A stretch of 33,620 nt of DNA from an uncultured Flavobacteriales bacterium (GCA_905182785.1 CAJJDF010000070.1:1-33620), one strand, 5' to 3'. Counted from the stretch's first letter, positions 14,987 to 24,556 are shown. Notes: generated from the letters alone by a model not told the origin. Program-made: numbers and translations.

Positions 14987-17302
14987 ATGAATAACAAACT
15001 CTCAAAATACATGATTTCAGTTTGGATGATTGTAATTGTTCAGTTTTCATATTCTCAAAAAGTAGGATTAGTACTTAGTGGAGGAGGTGCTTCTGGCATG
15101 GCTCATATTGGAGTTTTAATAGCGCTAGAAGAACACAATATTCCGATAGATTACATTACAGGAACTTCTGCTGGGGCATTAGTTGGTGGATTGTATTCCA
15201 TTGGATATACACCAGAGCAAATAAAGCAGATGGCTAATTCTCCCGACTTTTATGCCATTGCAAATGGTGAGATTGATAAGAAACATATCTACTTTTTTAA
15301 ACAAAGATCCCAAAATGCAAAAATTGTTCAGTTTAGTTTTAATCAAGATTTAAAACAACTAAATACAACAATTCCTCTTAATATAACAGACCCTTCTTTG
15401 ATTGATTATTTTATGATAGAAAAATTTTCTATCCCTTCCAGTTACGCCAACTATGATTTTGACAGCTTATTTATACCTTTTAGGTGTGTTGCTTCAGATA
15501 TTGATGCAAACAAAGAAGTTGTCTTTAAAAGTGGGAATTTATCTCAAACTGTGAGAGCTTCTATGACTTTCCCTTTTTACATTCCACCTTTAACAATTGA
15601 TGGAAAATTATTGGTAGACGGAGGTTTGTATAATAATTTCCCTGCAGATGTTATGTACAATGATTTTTTACCTGATGTAATCATTGGTAGCTCGGTAACT
15701 CAACCTAGAAGTAAACCAAAAGATTATGATCTTATTTCTCAAGTAAGAAGTATGATACAATCAAAATCTAATTTTGAAATAAATTGTCCCAATAACTTTA
15801 TTCTAAATCCTCCTGTAGAAAACATAGGTACTTTTGATTTTGATAAAACAGCAAGAGCCATTCAAATTGGCTATGAAGAAACTATTAAAAATATCGACTC
15901 TATAAAAGCAGTAATTTTTAGAAGATCAGATAATTCTTCTCTTCAGCAAAGAAGAAGTTCTTTCATGAAAAGAGCCAGTGAAAATATTCTAATTTCAAAA
16001 ATAGAAGTGCAAGGAGTTAAAAAAAGTGAAGAACAATACATCATTTCTTCTCTTATAAATAAAGAAAAAAACACCTCTCTTGAAGTGTTAAAAAAACGTT
16101 TTTTTAGACTTATTACGGACGATAAAATTGAATTTATATTTCCTGTTTTAACAAAAATGGATAACGATAGTACTTATTCATTGACCGTGAAAGTGAAAAA
16201 GAAACCCGAGTTTGATTTACGAATTGGAGGTAGCTTTACATCAAAATCTAATAATACAGGGTATTTGGGATTGGATTACAAGAATATCAATAAATATGTC
16301 TCCCTTACAGCGGCATCTAATTTTTATTTTGGAAGATTTTATAACTCAATAGATATTGCTCCAAGAATAGATTTTCCATTTGATTTTCCATTTTATATTG
16401 AACCCCATGTCACCTACAATAGATGGGATTATTACCGCAGTTTCTCTACATTTTTTGAAGATACAAAACCTTCTTATTTGATTAAAAATGAAGCTTTTTG
16501 GGGAGTTTCTTTAGGATTTCCATCTAATAATAAAGGTAAAATTGAGCTAAATTATAACAATGGGCTAATGGAAAATGATTATTACCAAACTGATCAATTC
16601 ATATCTACAGATACAGTAGATGTAACAGACTTTTATTTGGATAATGTGAGTCTAACTTATGAAAGAAATAGTCTGAATAATTTTTATTATTCTAAAGAAG
16701 GAAGTAGAATAAAAATTAAAGCAGGTTTCGTTAATGGTGTGGAAATTAATAGCCCTGGATCTACTTCTGTACTTGGTATTGATTCCATTGATAGGTTTAC
16801 TCACAGGTGGTATAATTTTAGTATTGAAATCGAAAAATATTTCAAATTATCGAAAAACTATAGTTTAGGTATACAAGCAAATGGAGTACACTCTACCCAA
16901 GACTTTTTCAACAACTATATATCCAGTATTTTGATTGCTCCACAATATAGCCCAACACCTGAAAATAACACTCAGTTTAACCCAGATTTATCAGCTCATA
17001 CTTACAGTGCTTTTGGAATAAAGAATGTTGTTAACATATATAAAGCTTTAGATTTTAGACTAGAAGGGTATGCTTTTGTTCCTTATGCTAACATCTTAAA
17101 TAATAACAAAAGAGCAGAGTATTCTCCTGATTTTCTAAATACTAAAAAACATTATATGGCTTCTGCTATTTTAGTATTTAATAGTGCCCTTGGGCCTTTA
17201 AGCTTCACCAGTAATTACATGGATTTTAGACAACAAAAATGGTCTTTCTTGTTTAACTTTAATTTCTTAGTTTTCAATAGAAAAGCTTTGGAGAATTTTT
17301 AA
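14987..17302 (+). CDS. Patatin-like phospholipase fused to POTRA and outer-membrane barrel
   Basis: 771 residues: signal peptide (1-23), patatin domain (about 25-310), one POTRA-like segment (about 320-395: ILISKIEVQGVKKSEEQYI) and a C-terminal Omp85-type barrel (about 405-771). All patatin residues are present: oxyanion SGGGASG (31-37), nucleophile GTSAG with Ser61, and the dyad Asp211 in DGGLYNN. The order phospholipase-POTRA-barrel is that of the PlpD-like type Vd autotransporters and of RssA-like Bacteroidota proteins. The enzyme would be exposed at or moved across the outer membrane and cleave lipids. Its last four bases overlap the convergent gene on the other strand. Confidence 0.92.
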   Translation: MNNKLSKYMISVWMIVIVQFSYSQKVGLVLSGGGASGMAHIGVLIALEEHNIPIDYITGTSAGALVGGLYSIGYTPEQIKQMANSPDFYAIANGEIDKKHIYFFKQRSQNAKIVQFSFNQDLKQLNTTIPLNITDPSLIDYFMIEKFSIPSSYANYDFDSLFIPFRCVASDIDANKEVVFKSGNLSQTVRASMTFPFYIPPLTIDGKLLVDGGLYNNFPADVMYNDFLPDVIIGSSVTQPRSKPKDYDLISQVRSMIQSKSNFEINCPNNFILNPPVENIGTFDFDKTARAIQIGYEETIKNIDSIKAVIFRRSDNSSLQQRRSSFMKRASENILISKIEVQGVKKSEEQYIISSLINKEKNTSLEVLKKRFFRLITDDKIEFIFPVLTKMDNDSTYSLTVKVKKKPEFDLRIGGSFTSKSNNTGYLGLDYKNINKYVSLTAASNFYFGRFYNSIDIAPRIDFPFDFPFYIEPHVTYNRWDYYRSFSTFFEDTKPSYLIKNEAFWGVSLGFPSNNKGKIELNYNNGLMENDYYQTDQFISTDTVDVTDFYLDNVSLTYERNSLNNFYYSKEGSRIKIKAGFVNGVEINSPGSTSVLGIDSIDRFTHRWYNFSIEIEKYFKLSKNYSLGIQANGVHSTQDFFNNYISSILIAPQYSPTPENNTQFNPDLSAHTYSAFGIKNVVNIYKALDFRLEGYAFVPYANILNNNKRAEYSPDFLNTKKHYMASAILVFNSALGPLSFTSNYMDFRQQKWSFLFNFNFLVFNRKALENF

Positions 17303-18750
17303 TGTACTCTTTCAAATATTTGAATAAAATATTTTCCACCTCCATAAACATTGAATTCATTTTCTGGATAAAATATCTTACGTGATTTCAAATAAGTTGT
17401 GTCTATATTTTTTAAAAACAACCCCCCTTCAAGTGGTGAAAATTTACTGTCATAAATCAATAAATCTGGAATGTCTAGTTGATCGTGAGGATGCTTTCTA
17501 TTGTCTACACCATTTCTCACATTCGAATTGAATTTATCGAAATGATCTCCACCATAATATAAAATATAATGAGCCTGAAAAGTATACATTTTTCTATCAC
17601 TGTATCCATTTTTATCCAACCATTCTATGGATTTTAATACTGTTTTCTCTAATTCAGAGGGTTGTTCTAAAATAATAGATTTTTTTCCTCGGAAAGTGAA
17701 ATTAACCATTGTAAAACATAAAAATAACAAGAAAGCAATGGAAATATAATTACTCTTTTCGTTAATCGATAAGAGTCTTGCGAGTTTGTCTATTCCATAC
17801 AATGCAATAATTGCTAACAAGGGAATTACTCCTCCCACGATTCTAAACAAACCAATAGATGCACTTAATCCTTTGTACCATAAATAAGAATGTCCAAAAA
17901 TGTAAATTACAGCAGGAATAGTTACCAAAGTAAGTAGAACAGTATTGCTTTTATTAAAAATTGATTTAAAATTGATTAAACTTATTATAATCAATAGAAA
18001 AAAGGAAGCTGTTATGTAAATTGAAAAAGGAGTTCCCGTAATCAATTCTTGATTAGTAAACCAATTCCAAAAAGGCCCTTTGCCATATCCTTCGACTACA
18101 GCCTTGTAAGGATAATCGAAATAATACCATAAAAACCCTTTCCCAATAAAAACCCCTACAATTGAATAAAAAAGAAACCCTGTCAATAAAAAGGGTAAGG
18201 TTTTATATTGCCTTCTTAAGATTAAGGCAAACCCATAAATAGGAATAAATAACATGCCCTCAGACCGAGAATATATAATGAATGAAATAAGAATTGCTGA
18301 AAGCTTATACTTTTCGCAAATAAAAAAATAAGCCGAAGAAATAGCAACTAACCCAAATAAAGGTTCTGTTAAACAAGATTGAGAAAATTTGAAATAGACG
18401 GGCGAAAACAGCACAAATATTACTAAAGGAAAAGCAAATTTAAATCCTAATCTTCTTCCTAGTTTAAAAGAAAAATAAGTAGAAAGTAACATCACCAAAC
18501 TATTGAAAATCATTACTCCTTTTACTCCAAAATAAGTAAATGGTGCCGAAAGGGCAATAAATAATGGTTTCCCCCAATGATTAAGAGCAACATCTGGATG
18601 ATCTAGAATTGCTGCTGAATGAAAATAATGATAGATGGACTCTGAACCTTCATAATGGGATTTTGAAAAAAGAGAAACATAAACCAACATGGCTGCCGAT
18701 ACTGACAACAAAGTATAAAAAATAAAATAATCTAGCTTTCTATAATTCAT
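17299..18750 (-). CDS. Multi-pass membrane protein, GT-C glycosyltransferase-like
   Basis: 483 residues. About ten hydrophobic segments cover residues 8-365, followed by a soluble C-terminal domain of about 115 residues. The first extracytoplasmic loop after helix 1 (SKSHYEGSESIYHYFHSAAI) and NHWGKPLFI before the next helix resemble dolichol-phosphate-mannose-mannosyltransferase-type (GT39/GT-C) proteins, where an acidic loop after helix 1 is catalytic. The usual D/E-D/E pair is not clearly present, so enzyme activity is uncertain. Likely a lipid-linked sugar transferase for envelope glycans. Stop overlaps the end of the patatin gene on the other strand. Confidence 0.65.
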   Translation of the reverse strand: MNYRKLDYFIFYTLLSVSAAMLVYVSLFSKSHYEGSESIYHYFHSAAILDHPDVALNHWGKPLFIALSAPFTYFGVKGVMIFNSLVMLLSTYFSFKLGRRLGFKFAFPLVIFVLFSPVYFKFSQSCLTEPLFGLVAISSAYFFICEKYKLSAILISFIIYSRSEGMLFIPIYGFALILRRQYKTLPFLLTGFLFYSIVGVFIGKGFLWYYFDYPYKAVVEGYGKGPFWNWFTNQELITGTPFSIYITASFFLLIIISLINFKSIFNKSNTVLLTLVTIPAVIYIFGHSYLWYKGLSASIGLFRIVGGVIPLLAIIALYGIDKLARLLSINEKSNYISIAFLLFLCFTMVNFTFRGKKSIILEQPSELEKTVLKSIEWLDKNGYSDRKMYTFQAHYILYYGGDHFDKFNSNVRNGVDNRKHPHDQLDIPDLLIYDSKFSPLEGGLFLKNIDTTYLKSRKIFYPENEFNVYGGGKYFIQIFERVH

Positions 18751-18778
18751 AAAACGAATGTAAGAAAATAGAAATTAA

Positions 18779-19108
18779 TTATTCCCCTACGGGTGCAAGT
18801 TTAACTACTAAGTTATCCAACTCTGGAGTAATGTGAAGTTGACAACCTAATCTACTTTTTTCGTCATCTACAAAAAAAGCTTCGTCCAACATATCTTCTT
18901 CGTCATTAGATTTTGGAGGAAGTACAGTATCCGATTCAATGTACATGTGGCAAGATGCACACATTGCCATTCCTCCACACGTTCCTTCTACAGGTAACTC
19001 ATATGATTTACATACCTCCATCATATTCATACTCATGTCAGTAGGAGCTTCCAATTCATGAGCTATTCCTACTCTATCTATTACTGTTACTTTTATTATG
19101 TTATCCAT
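18779..19108 (-). CDS. Adrenodoxin-type [2Fe-2S] ferredoxin
   Basis: 109 residues. The four cluster cysteines are Cys44, Cys50, Cys53 and Cys89 (CGGMAMCASC then RLGCQL), the C-x5-C-x2-C-x35-C spacing of vertebrate-type/ISC ferredoxins. EEDMLDEAFFV (70-80) is the acidic partner-binding helix of adrenodoxins. It carries single electrons in the cytoplasm. The ferredoxin-NADP reductase gene lies 51 bases upstream on the same strand, so the two probably form an electron-transfer couple. The rest of the isc/suf system is not in the window. Confidence 0.93.
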   Translation of the reverse strand: MDNIIKVTVIDRVGIAHELEAPTDMSMNMMEVCKSYELPVEGTCGGMAMCASCHMYIESDTVLPPKSNDEEDMLDEAFFVDDEKSRLGCQLHITPELDNLVVKLAPVGE

Positions 19109-19159
19109 TCTTGTATTCTTTTTTTAAACTTTGTAATTATTACAACCAAAATTTAATTA

Positions 19160-20167
19160 CTAAAATCCACTTACTCCGTTTACAGTTGTATATTTCAATA
19201 CATTTTTCTTGTCAGGATGAATTCTTGCAAAAGCCGATTGAACCATAAGAGTAGCCTCATGAAATCCACAAAGAATTAATTTTAATTTCCCTGGGTAAGT
19301 ATTTACATCACCTATCGCATACATCCCTTCAATATTTGTACTGTAATCAAAAGTATCCACTTCAATAGAGTTTTTAGAAATGTTTAATCCCCAATCTGCT
19401 ATTGGTCCAAGTTTTGGAGATAACCCAAACAAAGGAATCCAGTGATCGGTAGTTACCAAAATTTCACCTTGAGTTTTGTGTTTTATAACTAATTCTTTCA
19501 AGTTGTCCTCTCCTTTTACTCCTACTACTTCGGCTTCAGTAATTAAGTTAAGTTTTCCATTATCGGCCATGTCCATTACTTTTTGTACTGAATCTAAATG
19601 ACCTCTAAATGAGTTTCTTCTATGAACTAAAGAAACTTTATTTGCTACTCCATTTGCCAAAAAGTAAGCCCAATCCAAAGCAGAATCTCCTCCTCCGGAT
19701 ATAACTACATCTTTTCCTCTATAAAATTCTGGGTCCTTAATAATATACTCTACTCCTTTATCTTCAAAATTAGATAAATTCTCTACAGGTGGTTTTCTTG
19801 GTTCAAATACTCCTAATCCACCTGCAATTGCTACAATTGGCGCTTTGTGTTTTGTCCCTCTATTAGTTGTTACTATAAAACTTCCGTCTTCATGTTTATC
19901 TACAGTTACAGCAGATTCTCCCAAAGTGAAACCGGGTTTAAATGGAGCTATTTGTTCCATTAATTTATCCGTTAACTCTCCAGCAAGAATATCTGGGTAT
20001 GCAGGAATGTCATAAATTGGTTTTTTTGGATAAATCTCAGAACACTGTCCTCCAGCTTGTGGAAGTGAATCTATTAAATGGCATTTTAGCTTTAATAATC
20101 CTGCTTCAAATACTGTGAAAAGTCCTGTTGGTCCTGCTCCTATTATAAGTATATCAGTTTCTATCAT
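19160..20167 (-). CDS. Ferredoxin-NADP reductase, thioredoxin-reductase-like type
   Basis: 335-residue FAD enzyme. The FAD site is IIGAGPTGLFTVFEAG near residue 7, the NADPH site is VVISGGGDSALDWA in the middle, and GMYAIGDVN near the C-terminus contacts FAD. The thioredoxin-reductase CxxC pair is missing, which separates this YumC/TrxR-like FNR from true thioredoxin reductase. It passes electrons between NADPH and ferredoxin, and its immediate downstream neighbour is a [2Fe-2S] ferredoxin. A TAATTTTG promoter box lies 25 bases upstream, which suggests the pair is transcribed together. Confidence 0.93.
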   Translation of the reverse strand: MIETDILIIGAGPTGLFTVFEAGLLKLKCHLIDSLPQAGGQCSEIYPKKPIYDIPAYPDILAGELTDKLMEQIAPFKPGFTLGESAVTVDKHEDGSFIVTTNRGTKHKAPIVAIAGGLGVFEPRKPPVENLSNFEDKGVEYIIKDPEFYRGKDVVISGGGDSALDWAYFLANGVANKVSLVHRRNSFRGHLDSVQKVMDMADNGKLNLITEAEVVGVKGEDNLKELVIKHKTQGEILVTTDHWIPLFGLSPKLGPIADWGLNISKNSIEVDTFDYSTNIEGMYAIGDVNTYPGKLKLILCGFHEATLMVQSAFARIHPDKKNVLKYTTVNGVSGF

Positions 20168-20191
20168 TGTTTTTTTCTAAAAAATTCTGAA

Positions 20192-20199
20192 CAAAATTA
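20192..20199 (-). promoter_or_regulatory. Promoter -7 box (TAATTTTG) for the FNR-ferredoxin pair
   Basis: Exact TAnnTTTG match on the minus strand 25 bases before the FNR ATG. Confidence 0.5.
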
Positions 20200-20320
20200 A
20201 TGAAATAGTATATAATATGTCTCCAATTCTGATATTTATCAGCTAATTATATTTTTTTAACTTATAAAACGCCTAAACATCCTCATCTAAAGCATTTTTA
20301 TTTTTTAATAAAATTTTTTA

Positions 20321-20351
20321 TTGCAACTCAACCTCAATTTTATTAATTTAG
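20321..20351 (+). promoter_or_regulatory. Promoter (TTG ... TAATTTAG) of the subtilase gene
   Basis: TTG at 20321-20323 and TAATTTAG at 20344-20351 are 20 bases apart, the spacing of Bacteroidota -33/-7 elements; the -7 box matches 5 of the 6 defined positions. The ATG follows 21 bases later. Confidence 0.5.
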
Positions 20352-20372
20352 AGGCAATACAAATAACCAAAA

Positions 20373-23300
20373 ATGAAAAAAAACTTACTTTACTTATCTT
20401 TCCTTTTTATTGGGTCTCTTTCTTACTCCCAATTCAACACCGATTTTCCTGTTAATTTAAAATCTGGAACTCAATTTTACCCAAATAATATTTTAGAGTT
20501 TGTTTCTTCAAAAAAGAAAGAAAAAACAGTTCAAAATAGATATTATAAATTTGTACAATTTAATTCTATTCCTTCACAAACTTCAAAAGAACAAATGCTT
20601 GAGTCTGGAATGATTTTTTTAGAATACATTCCAATGAATACTTATTTGGTTTCTTTTCCAGAAAATTTCGACAAAAACAACTTGCTGTCTTATAATATAA
20701 AAAGTGTGATGAAAATTACAAATGAAGATAGAATAGCAGAGCTGGCAATAAATTTACCTTATCCAGAATGGGCAAAAGAAGAAGGAAATGTGATTTTGTT
20801 TTTATCTTTCTATGAAGATTTAGATTTTAATACTTGTATAGAAAGATTGGGAGATGAAATAATATCCATTAAATCAAAAAATAAATACGTTAATAAAGTT
20901 CTTGTATCAGTAAACGCAAATGATATATATTCTTTATTAAAGTATAACTCTATTCGATTAATCGATTTAACTCCCGAACCAGGAAAACCGGAACATGAAT
21001 TGTCGAGAAATATGCATAGGTCAACTTTAGTAAATACAAGATATAAAGGAGGAAGAAAATATGATGGAACTGGGGTTGTTGTAGTTGATAATGACGATGG
21101 AATTGTAGGTCCGCATATCGATTTTACTGGAAGGATGACTCAACCAGGAGTGACAGGGACTACAGGGACTCATGGTGATATGACTGCTGGAATCATAGCA
21201 GGATCTGGAAATTTAGACCCAACTATGGGTGGAATGGCTCCAGGATGTGATTTAATTATTCAAAACTATAGCTCTAGTTTACCCAATTCAGTTTCGTTTC
21301 ATACTAATGATTCTGCAGTTATCTTTTCTTCTTCTTATTCTAATGGATGTAATGCAGGATATACTTCTCTTGCAAGACAGGTAGATCAAGAAATAAGACT
21401 AAACCCAACAATGATTCAAGTTTTCTCTGCAGGTAATTCTAACAACAATAACTGTGGGTACGGAGCCGGAACACAATGGGGTAATGTAACAGGAGGACAC
21501 AAACAAGGAAAGAATGTAATTGCTACAGCCAATTTGGAAGATAACATGTCACTTGCAAATTCAAGTAGTATAGGCCCAGCAGATGATGGAAGAATAAAAC
21601 CTGACATTGCTGCTCATGGAAATGGAAATTTTTCTACTGCACCAAATAACACTTATTCTAGAGGAAGTGGAACTTCTGCGGCTTGTCCTAGTATATCTGG
21701 AGTAATGGCTCAAATGTATCATGCTTATAAAGATATTAATGGAGTAAGACCAGAATCAGGATTAATGAAATGTATTATTCTTAATACTGCAGAAGATTTT
21801 GGAAATGTAGGACCTGATTTTAAATACGGTTGGGGGAGAGTGAATGCATTGCGTTCGGTTGAAGCAATTGAAACCAATAGGTATTTTTCTGGCAGTATTT
21901 CTAACGGTGGAAACAACACTCATCAAATTTCAGTACCTGCTAATGTAAAAGAGGTTAAAGTAATGGTGTATTGGCACGATTACGAAGGAAGTACTTCTGC
22001 ATCTAAAGCTTTAGTAAATAATCTAGATGTAAAATTAGAATTAGGAACTGCTACTTTTTTACCTTGGATTCTTGATCCAACTCCTAATGCTACTAATCTT
22101 AATACTCCTGCAGTGAAAGGAATTGATACACTTAATAACATGGAGCAAGTATTAATCGTGAATCCTGTAAGTGGAACATACTCTTTGAAAGTTGCTGGGA
22201 CATCAGTTCCTCAAGGTCCTCAAAAATATTTTGTTACTTATGAATTTGTATATGACGAAGTAAGATTATCCAATCCTAATGGTGGAGAAGGATTTGTACC
22301 GGGTGTGACTGAAAGATTATTTTGGGATGCTTATGGAAACAATGGAACCTTTACACTAAAATACTCGGTAGATAGTGGAAGTACATGGACAACAATTGGA
22401 ACATCTGCAGCAACAGCAAGATATAGAGATTGGTCAGTTCCAAATTCTGTAACAGGAAAAGCATTAGTGAAAATAGAAAGAGGAACTCTTTCTGATGTTT
22501 CTGAACATACTTTCACAATAATCAACAGACCTACAAATTTAACTGTAACAAAAGTTTGCCCAACCTATATGGAAGTTTCTTGGACTGGTGCAGTTGGAGC
22601 TGACGAATATCAAATTTTTCTTTTAGGAAATAAATACATGGATTCTATTGGAAGAACAACTGGAACAACATTTCAAATTCCAATTACTAATCCTAGTCTA
22701 AGCCAATGGTTTTCAGTTTCTTCAATAAAATCAAATAATAGTGGAAATATAGGAAGAAGACAAATTGCTGAATATTATTCTGGTGGATTATTAAATTGTA
22801 CTCTAGCTAAAGATGCAGCAGTTACTACTTTTGTTTCTCCTAGTAGTACTACATGTATTTCGGGAATGTCAGATATAATAGTTAAAGTAGAAAATTTAGG
22901 TTCAACTTCAATTTCTAATGTACCTGTTAAATATCAAATAAATGGAGGAACAATATACTCAGGGACTACTTCAGGAACTCTAATTTCATCTGGAAGTGTA
23001 AACTACACATTTACTACTCAATATAACTTTTTTACACCAGGAACTTATACTATTAAAGCTTGGACAGAATTAGCTGGAGAACAATATTTATTGAATGACA
23101 CAGTTGAGTTTAACTATTTTCATGCTAATGTTCTAACAATTCCTTTCTTAGAAAACTTCAATTCATTTACTAATTGTGCAACAGACAATAATTGTGAAGC
23201 TACTAACTGTTCACTTAGAAATGGATTTACAAATCTTACAAATCTTTTAGAAGATGATATAGATTGGAGAACACACTCTGGTTCTACTGTTTCAAATAAT

Positions 23301-23951
23301 ACAGGACCAACTGGAGATCACACTTCAGGGTCTGCAAGATATTTATATATTGAAGCATCAGGAGGATGTGAAACAAAGACAGCTACTTTAATTTCTCCGT
23401 GTATAAAGATTAGTAAAACAATCTCATACCCTGCTTTAGAGTTTTGGTATCACTTATATGGTTCAACAATAGATACACTTTCAGTTGATATCTTTGACGG
23501 AACAGTTTGGCATCTAGATCAATTTAAAATTGGTGGAGATCAAGGAAATCAATGGAAAAAAGCAATTATATATTTAACTGCATATTCTGATAAAACAATT
23601 AAAATAAGAATTAACGGAACTACTGGAAATGGTGGTAATGGATGGCAATCGGATATGGCAATTGATGACTTTGGAATAGACAATCACGTTAGCCTTAGAG
23701 AAGATGAGTTGAATAATTCAATTTCTATTTACCCTAATCCAAGTAATGGAGAATTTAATATCTCTATTAATAATCCATCTATTTCAAATGCAAACTTAGA
23801 AGTATTTGATGTGTATGGTAGATTAGTTTATAGCAAAAATGTAAGTTCAAAAATGAATTCAATAAACTTGTCTGAATTCTCTTCTGGAGTTTATACAGTA
23901 AAAATAAGTGCAAATAGTCAAGTTTCTATTAAAAGAATAATTAAAAACTAA
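20373..23951 (+). CDS. Secreted S8 (subtilisin-type, KP-43-like) serine peptidase with T9SS sorting domain
   Basis: 1192 residues: signal peptide (1-19, SLSYSQ), propeptide (about 20-205), catalytic S8 domain (about 225-500), a beta-jelly-roll domain like that after KP-43 subtilases (about 503-625), two or three beta-sandwich/Fn3-like modules (about 630-900), a further adhesion or lectin-like module with GDHTSGSARYLYIEA (MAM-like, about 910-1095), and a type A T9SS sorting domain starting near SIYPNPSNGEF and ending KRIIKN. Catalytic residues: Asp in VVVDNDDG (239 or 241), His267 in GTHGDM, Asn355 in SAGNS and Ser435 in GTSAACP. A surface or secreted protease for scavenging proteins; the exact substrate is unknown. 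A strong terminator follows. Confidence 0.94.
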   Translation: MKKNLLYLSFLFIGSLSYSQFNTDFPVNLKSGTQFYPNNILEFVSSKKKEKTVQNRYYKFVQFNSIPSQTSKEQMLESGMIFLEYIPMNTYLVSFPENFDKNNLLSYNIKSVMKITNEDRIAELAINLPYPEWAKEEGNVILFLSFYEDLDFNTCIERLGDEIISIKSKNKYVNKVLVSVNANDIYSLLKYNSIRLIDLTPEPGKPEHELSRNMHRSTLVNTRYKGGRKYDGTGVVVVDNDDGIVGPHIDFTGRMTQPGVTGTTGTHGDMTAGIIAGSGNLDPTMGGMAPGCDLIIQNYSSSLPNSVSFHTNDSAVIFSSSYSNGCNAGYTSLARQVDQEIRLNPTMIQVFSAGNSNNNNCGYGAGTQWGNVTGGHKQGKNVIATANLEDNMSLANSSSIGPADDGRIKPDIAAHGNGNFSTAPNNTYSRGSGTSAACPSISGVMAQMYHAYKDINGVRPESGLMKCIILNTAEDFGNVGPDFKYGWGRVNALRSVEAIETNRYFSGSISNGGNNTHQISVPANVKEVKVMVYWHDYEGSTSASKALVNNLDVKLELGTATFLPWILDPTPNATNLNTPAVKGIDTLNNMEQVLIVNPVSGTYSLKVAGTSVPQGPQKYFVTYEFVYDEVRLSNPNGGEGFVPGVTERLFWDAYGNNGTFTLKYSVDSGSTWTTIGTSAATARYRDWSVPNSVTGKALVKIERGTLSDVSEHTFTIINRPTNLTVTKVCPTYMEVSWTGAVGADEYQIFLLGNKYMDSIGRTTGTTFQIPITNPSLSQWFSVSSIKSNNSGNIGRRQIAEYYSGGLLNCTLAKDAAVTTFVSPSSTTCISGMSDIIVKVENLGSTSISNVPVKYQINGGTIYSGTTSGTLISSGSVNYTFTTQYNFFTPGTYTIKAWTELAGEQYLLNDTVEFNYFHANVLTIPFLENFNSFTNCATDNNCEATNCSLRNGFTNLTNLLEDDIDWRTHSGSTVSNNTGPTGDHTSGSARYLYIEASGGCETKTATLISPCIKISKTISYPALEFWYHLYGSTIDTLSVDIFDGTVWHLDQFKIGGDQGNQWKKAIIYLTAYSDKTIKIRINGTTGNGGNGWQSDMAIDDFGIDNHVSLREDELNNSISIYPNPSNGEFNISINNPSISNANLEVFDVYGRLVYSKNVSSKMNSINLSEFSSGVYTVKISANSQVSIKRIIKN

Positions 23952-23970
23952 AAGAAGAATATTTTTAGTA

Positions 23971-24007
23971 AGCCTTAAAATCTCTATGATTTTAAGGCTT
24001 TTTTTTT
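23971..24007 (+). terminator. Rho-independent terminator after the subtilase gene
   Basis: Perfect 12-bp stem (AGCCTTAAAATC / GATTTTAAGGCT) with a 5-base loop, followed by a run of nine T. It begins 19 bases after the stop codon. Confidence 0.93.
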
Positions 24008-24460
24008 GAGTAATTATTTTCAATAAATAAATAAATAATAAATAGGCAACTCTTTGTGGAATATTATCGTTATATTGATATATAAAACAAAAAGATTGTT
24101 TTTTTAACAAAAATCAGTTTGATTTAAATTCATTTCTCTACAGATTTAATCTCTATTGAAAACAAAAAAAATATTATGAAGAAATCTTACTCTTAGCAAT
24201 TTATCTCAATATTTTCTTACAATGAAACAAGTTCAAAAATTGTAGTGGAAGACACTAAGTTAGAGAAAAACCAGGAGGTGTATAACCTAAATGGAGTAAG
24301 AGTTCTTTCTAAATAATTAACGAATTTAATATATTAAATAATTTAAACAACTCTAGCAAAGGGTTATATATGTTGAAATCAATAAACAGCATTTTACAGT
24401 TTTACAAAAATATAGTAGTGAAATAAACAAAATAGTGTTTTCTCAAAAGTTCACTCTGGC
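24008..24460. other. Intergenic unit between two terminators
   Basis: About 450 bases bounded on the left by the subtilase terminator and on the right by another strong terminator, with panB starting only after the second. The one coding trace is the interrupted small frame at 24176-24316, listed separately. The unit should have its own promoter or be a relic of a lost gene; no exact TAnnTTTG box was identified. Confidence 0.5.
24176..24316 (+). pseudogene. Interrupted small reading frame with T9SS-tail-like end
   Basis: ATG at 24176 opens a 47-codon frame (MKKSYS, then an internal TAG, then 39 more codons to TAA). The end EVYNLNGVRVLSK resembles the last strands of sorting domains or similar beta modules (a Y-N-x-x-G-x-R-V pattern), and MKKSYS looks like the start of a signal peptide. 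It may be what is left of a secreted protein gene after internal loss. Support is weak: the piece is short and the match is by eye. Confidence 0.3.
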
Positions 24461-24493
24461 CCCTTTTCTTTTCAATAAAGAAAAGGGTTTTTT
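24461..24493 (+). terminator. Rho-independent terminator upstream of panB
   Basis: 11-bp stem (CCCTTTTCTTT / AAAGAAAAGGG), 5-base loop, then six T and a G. It ends 63 bases before panB and does not belong to the subtilase gene, which has its own terminator. Confidence 0.88.
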
Positions 24494-24556
24494 GTAATAT
24501 TTTTTTTCAAATTCGGTAAAAAGAATTACCTTTCTTATTCAAAGAAATAAAAAAAA

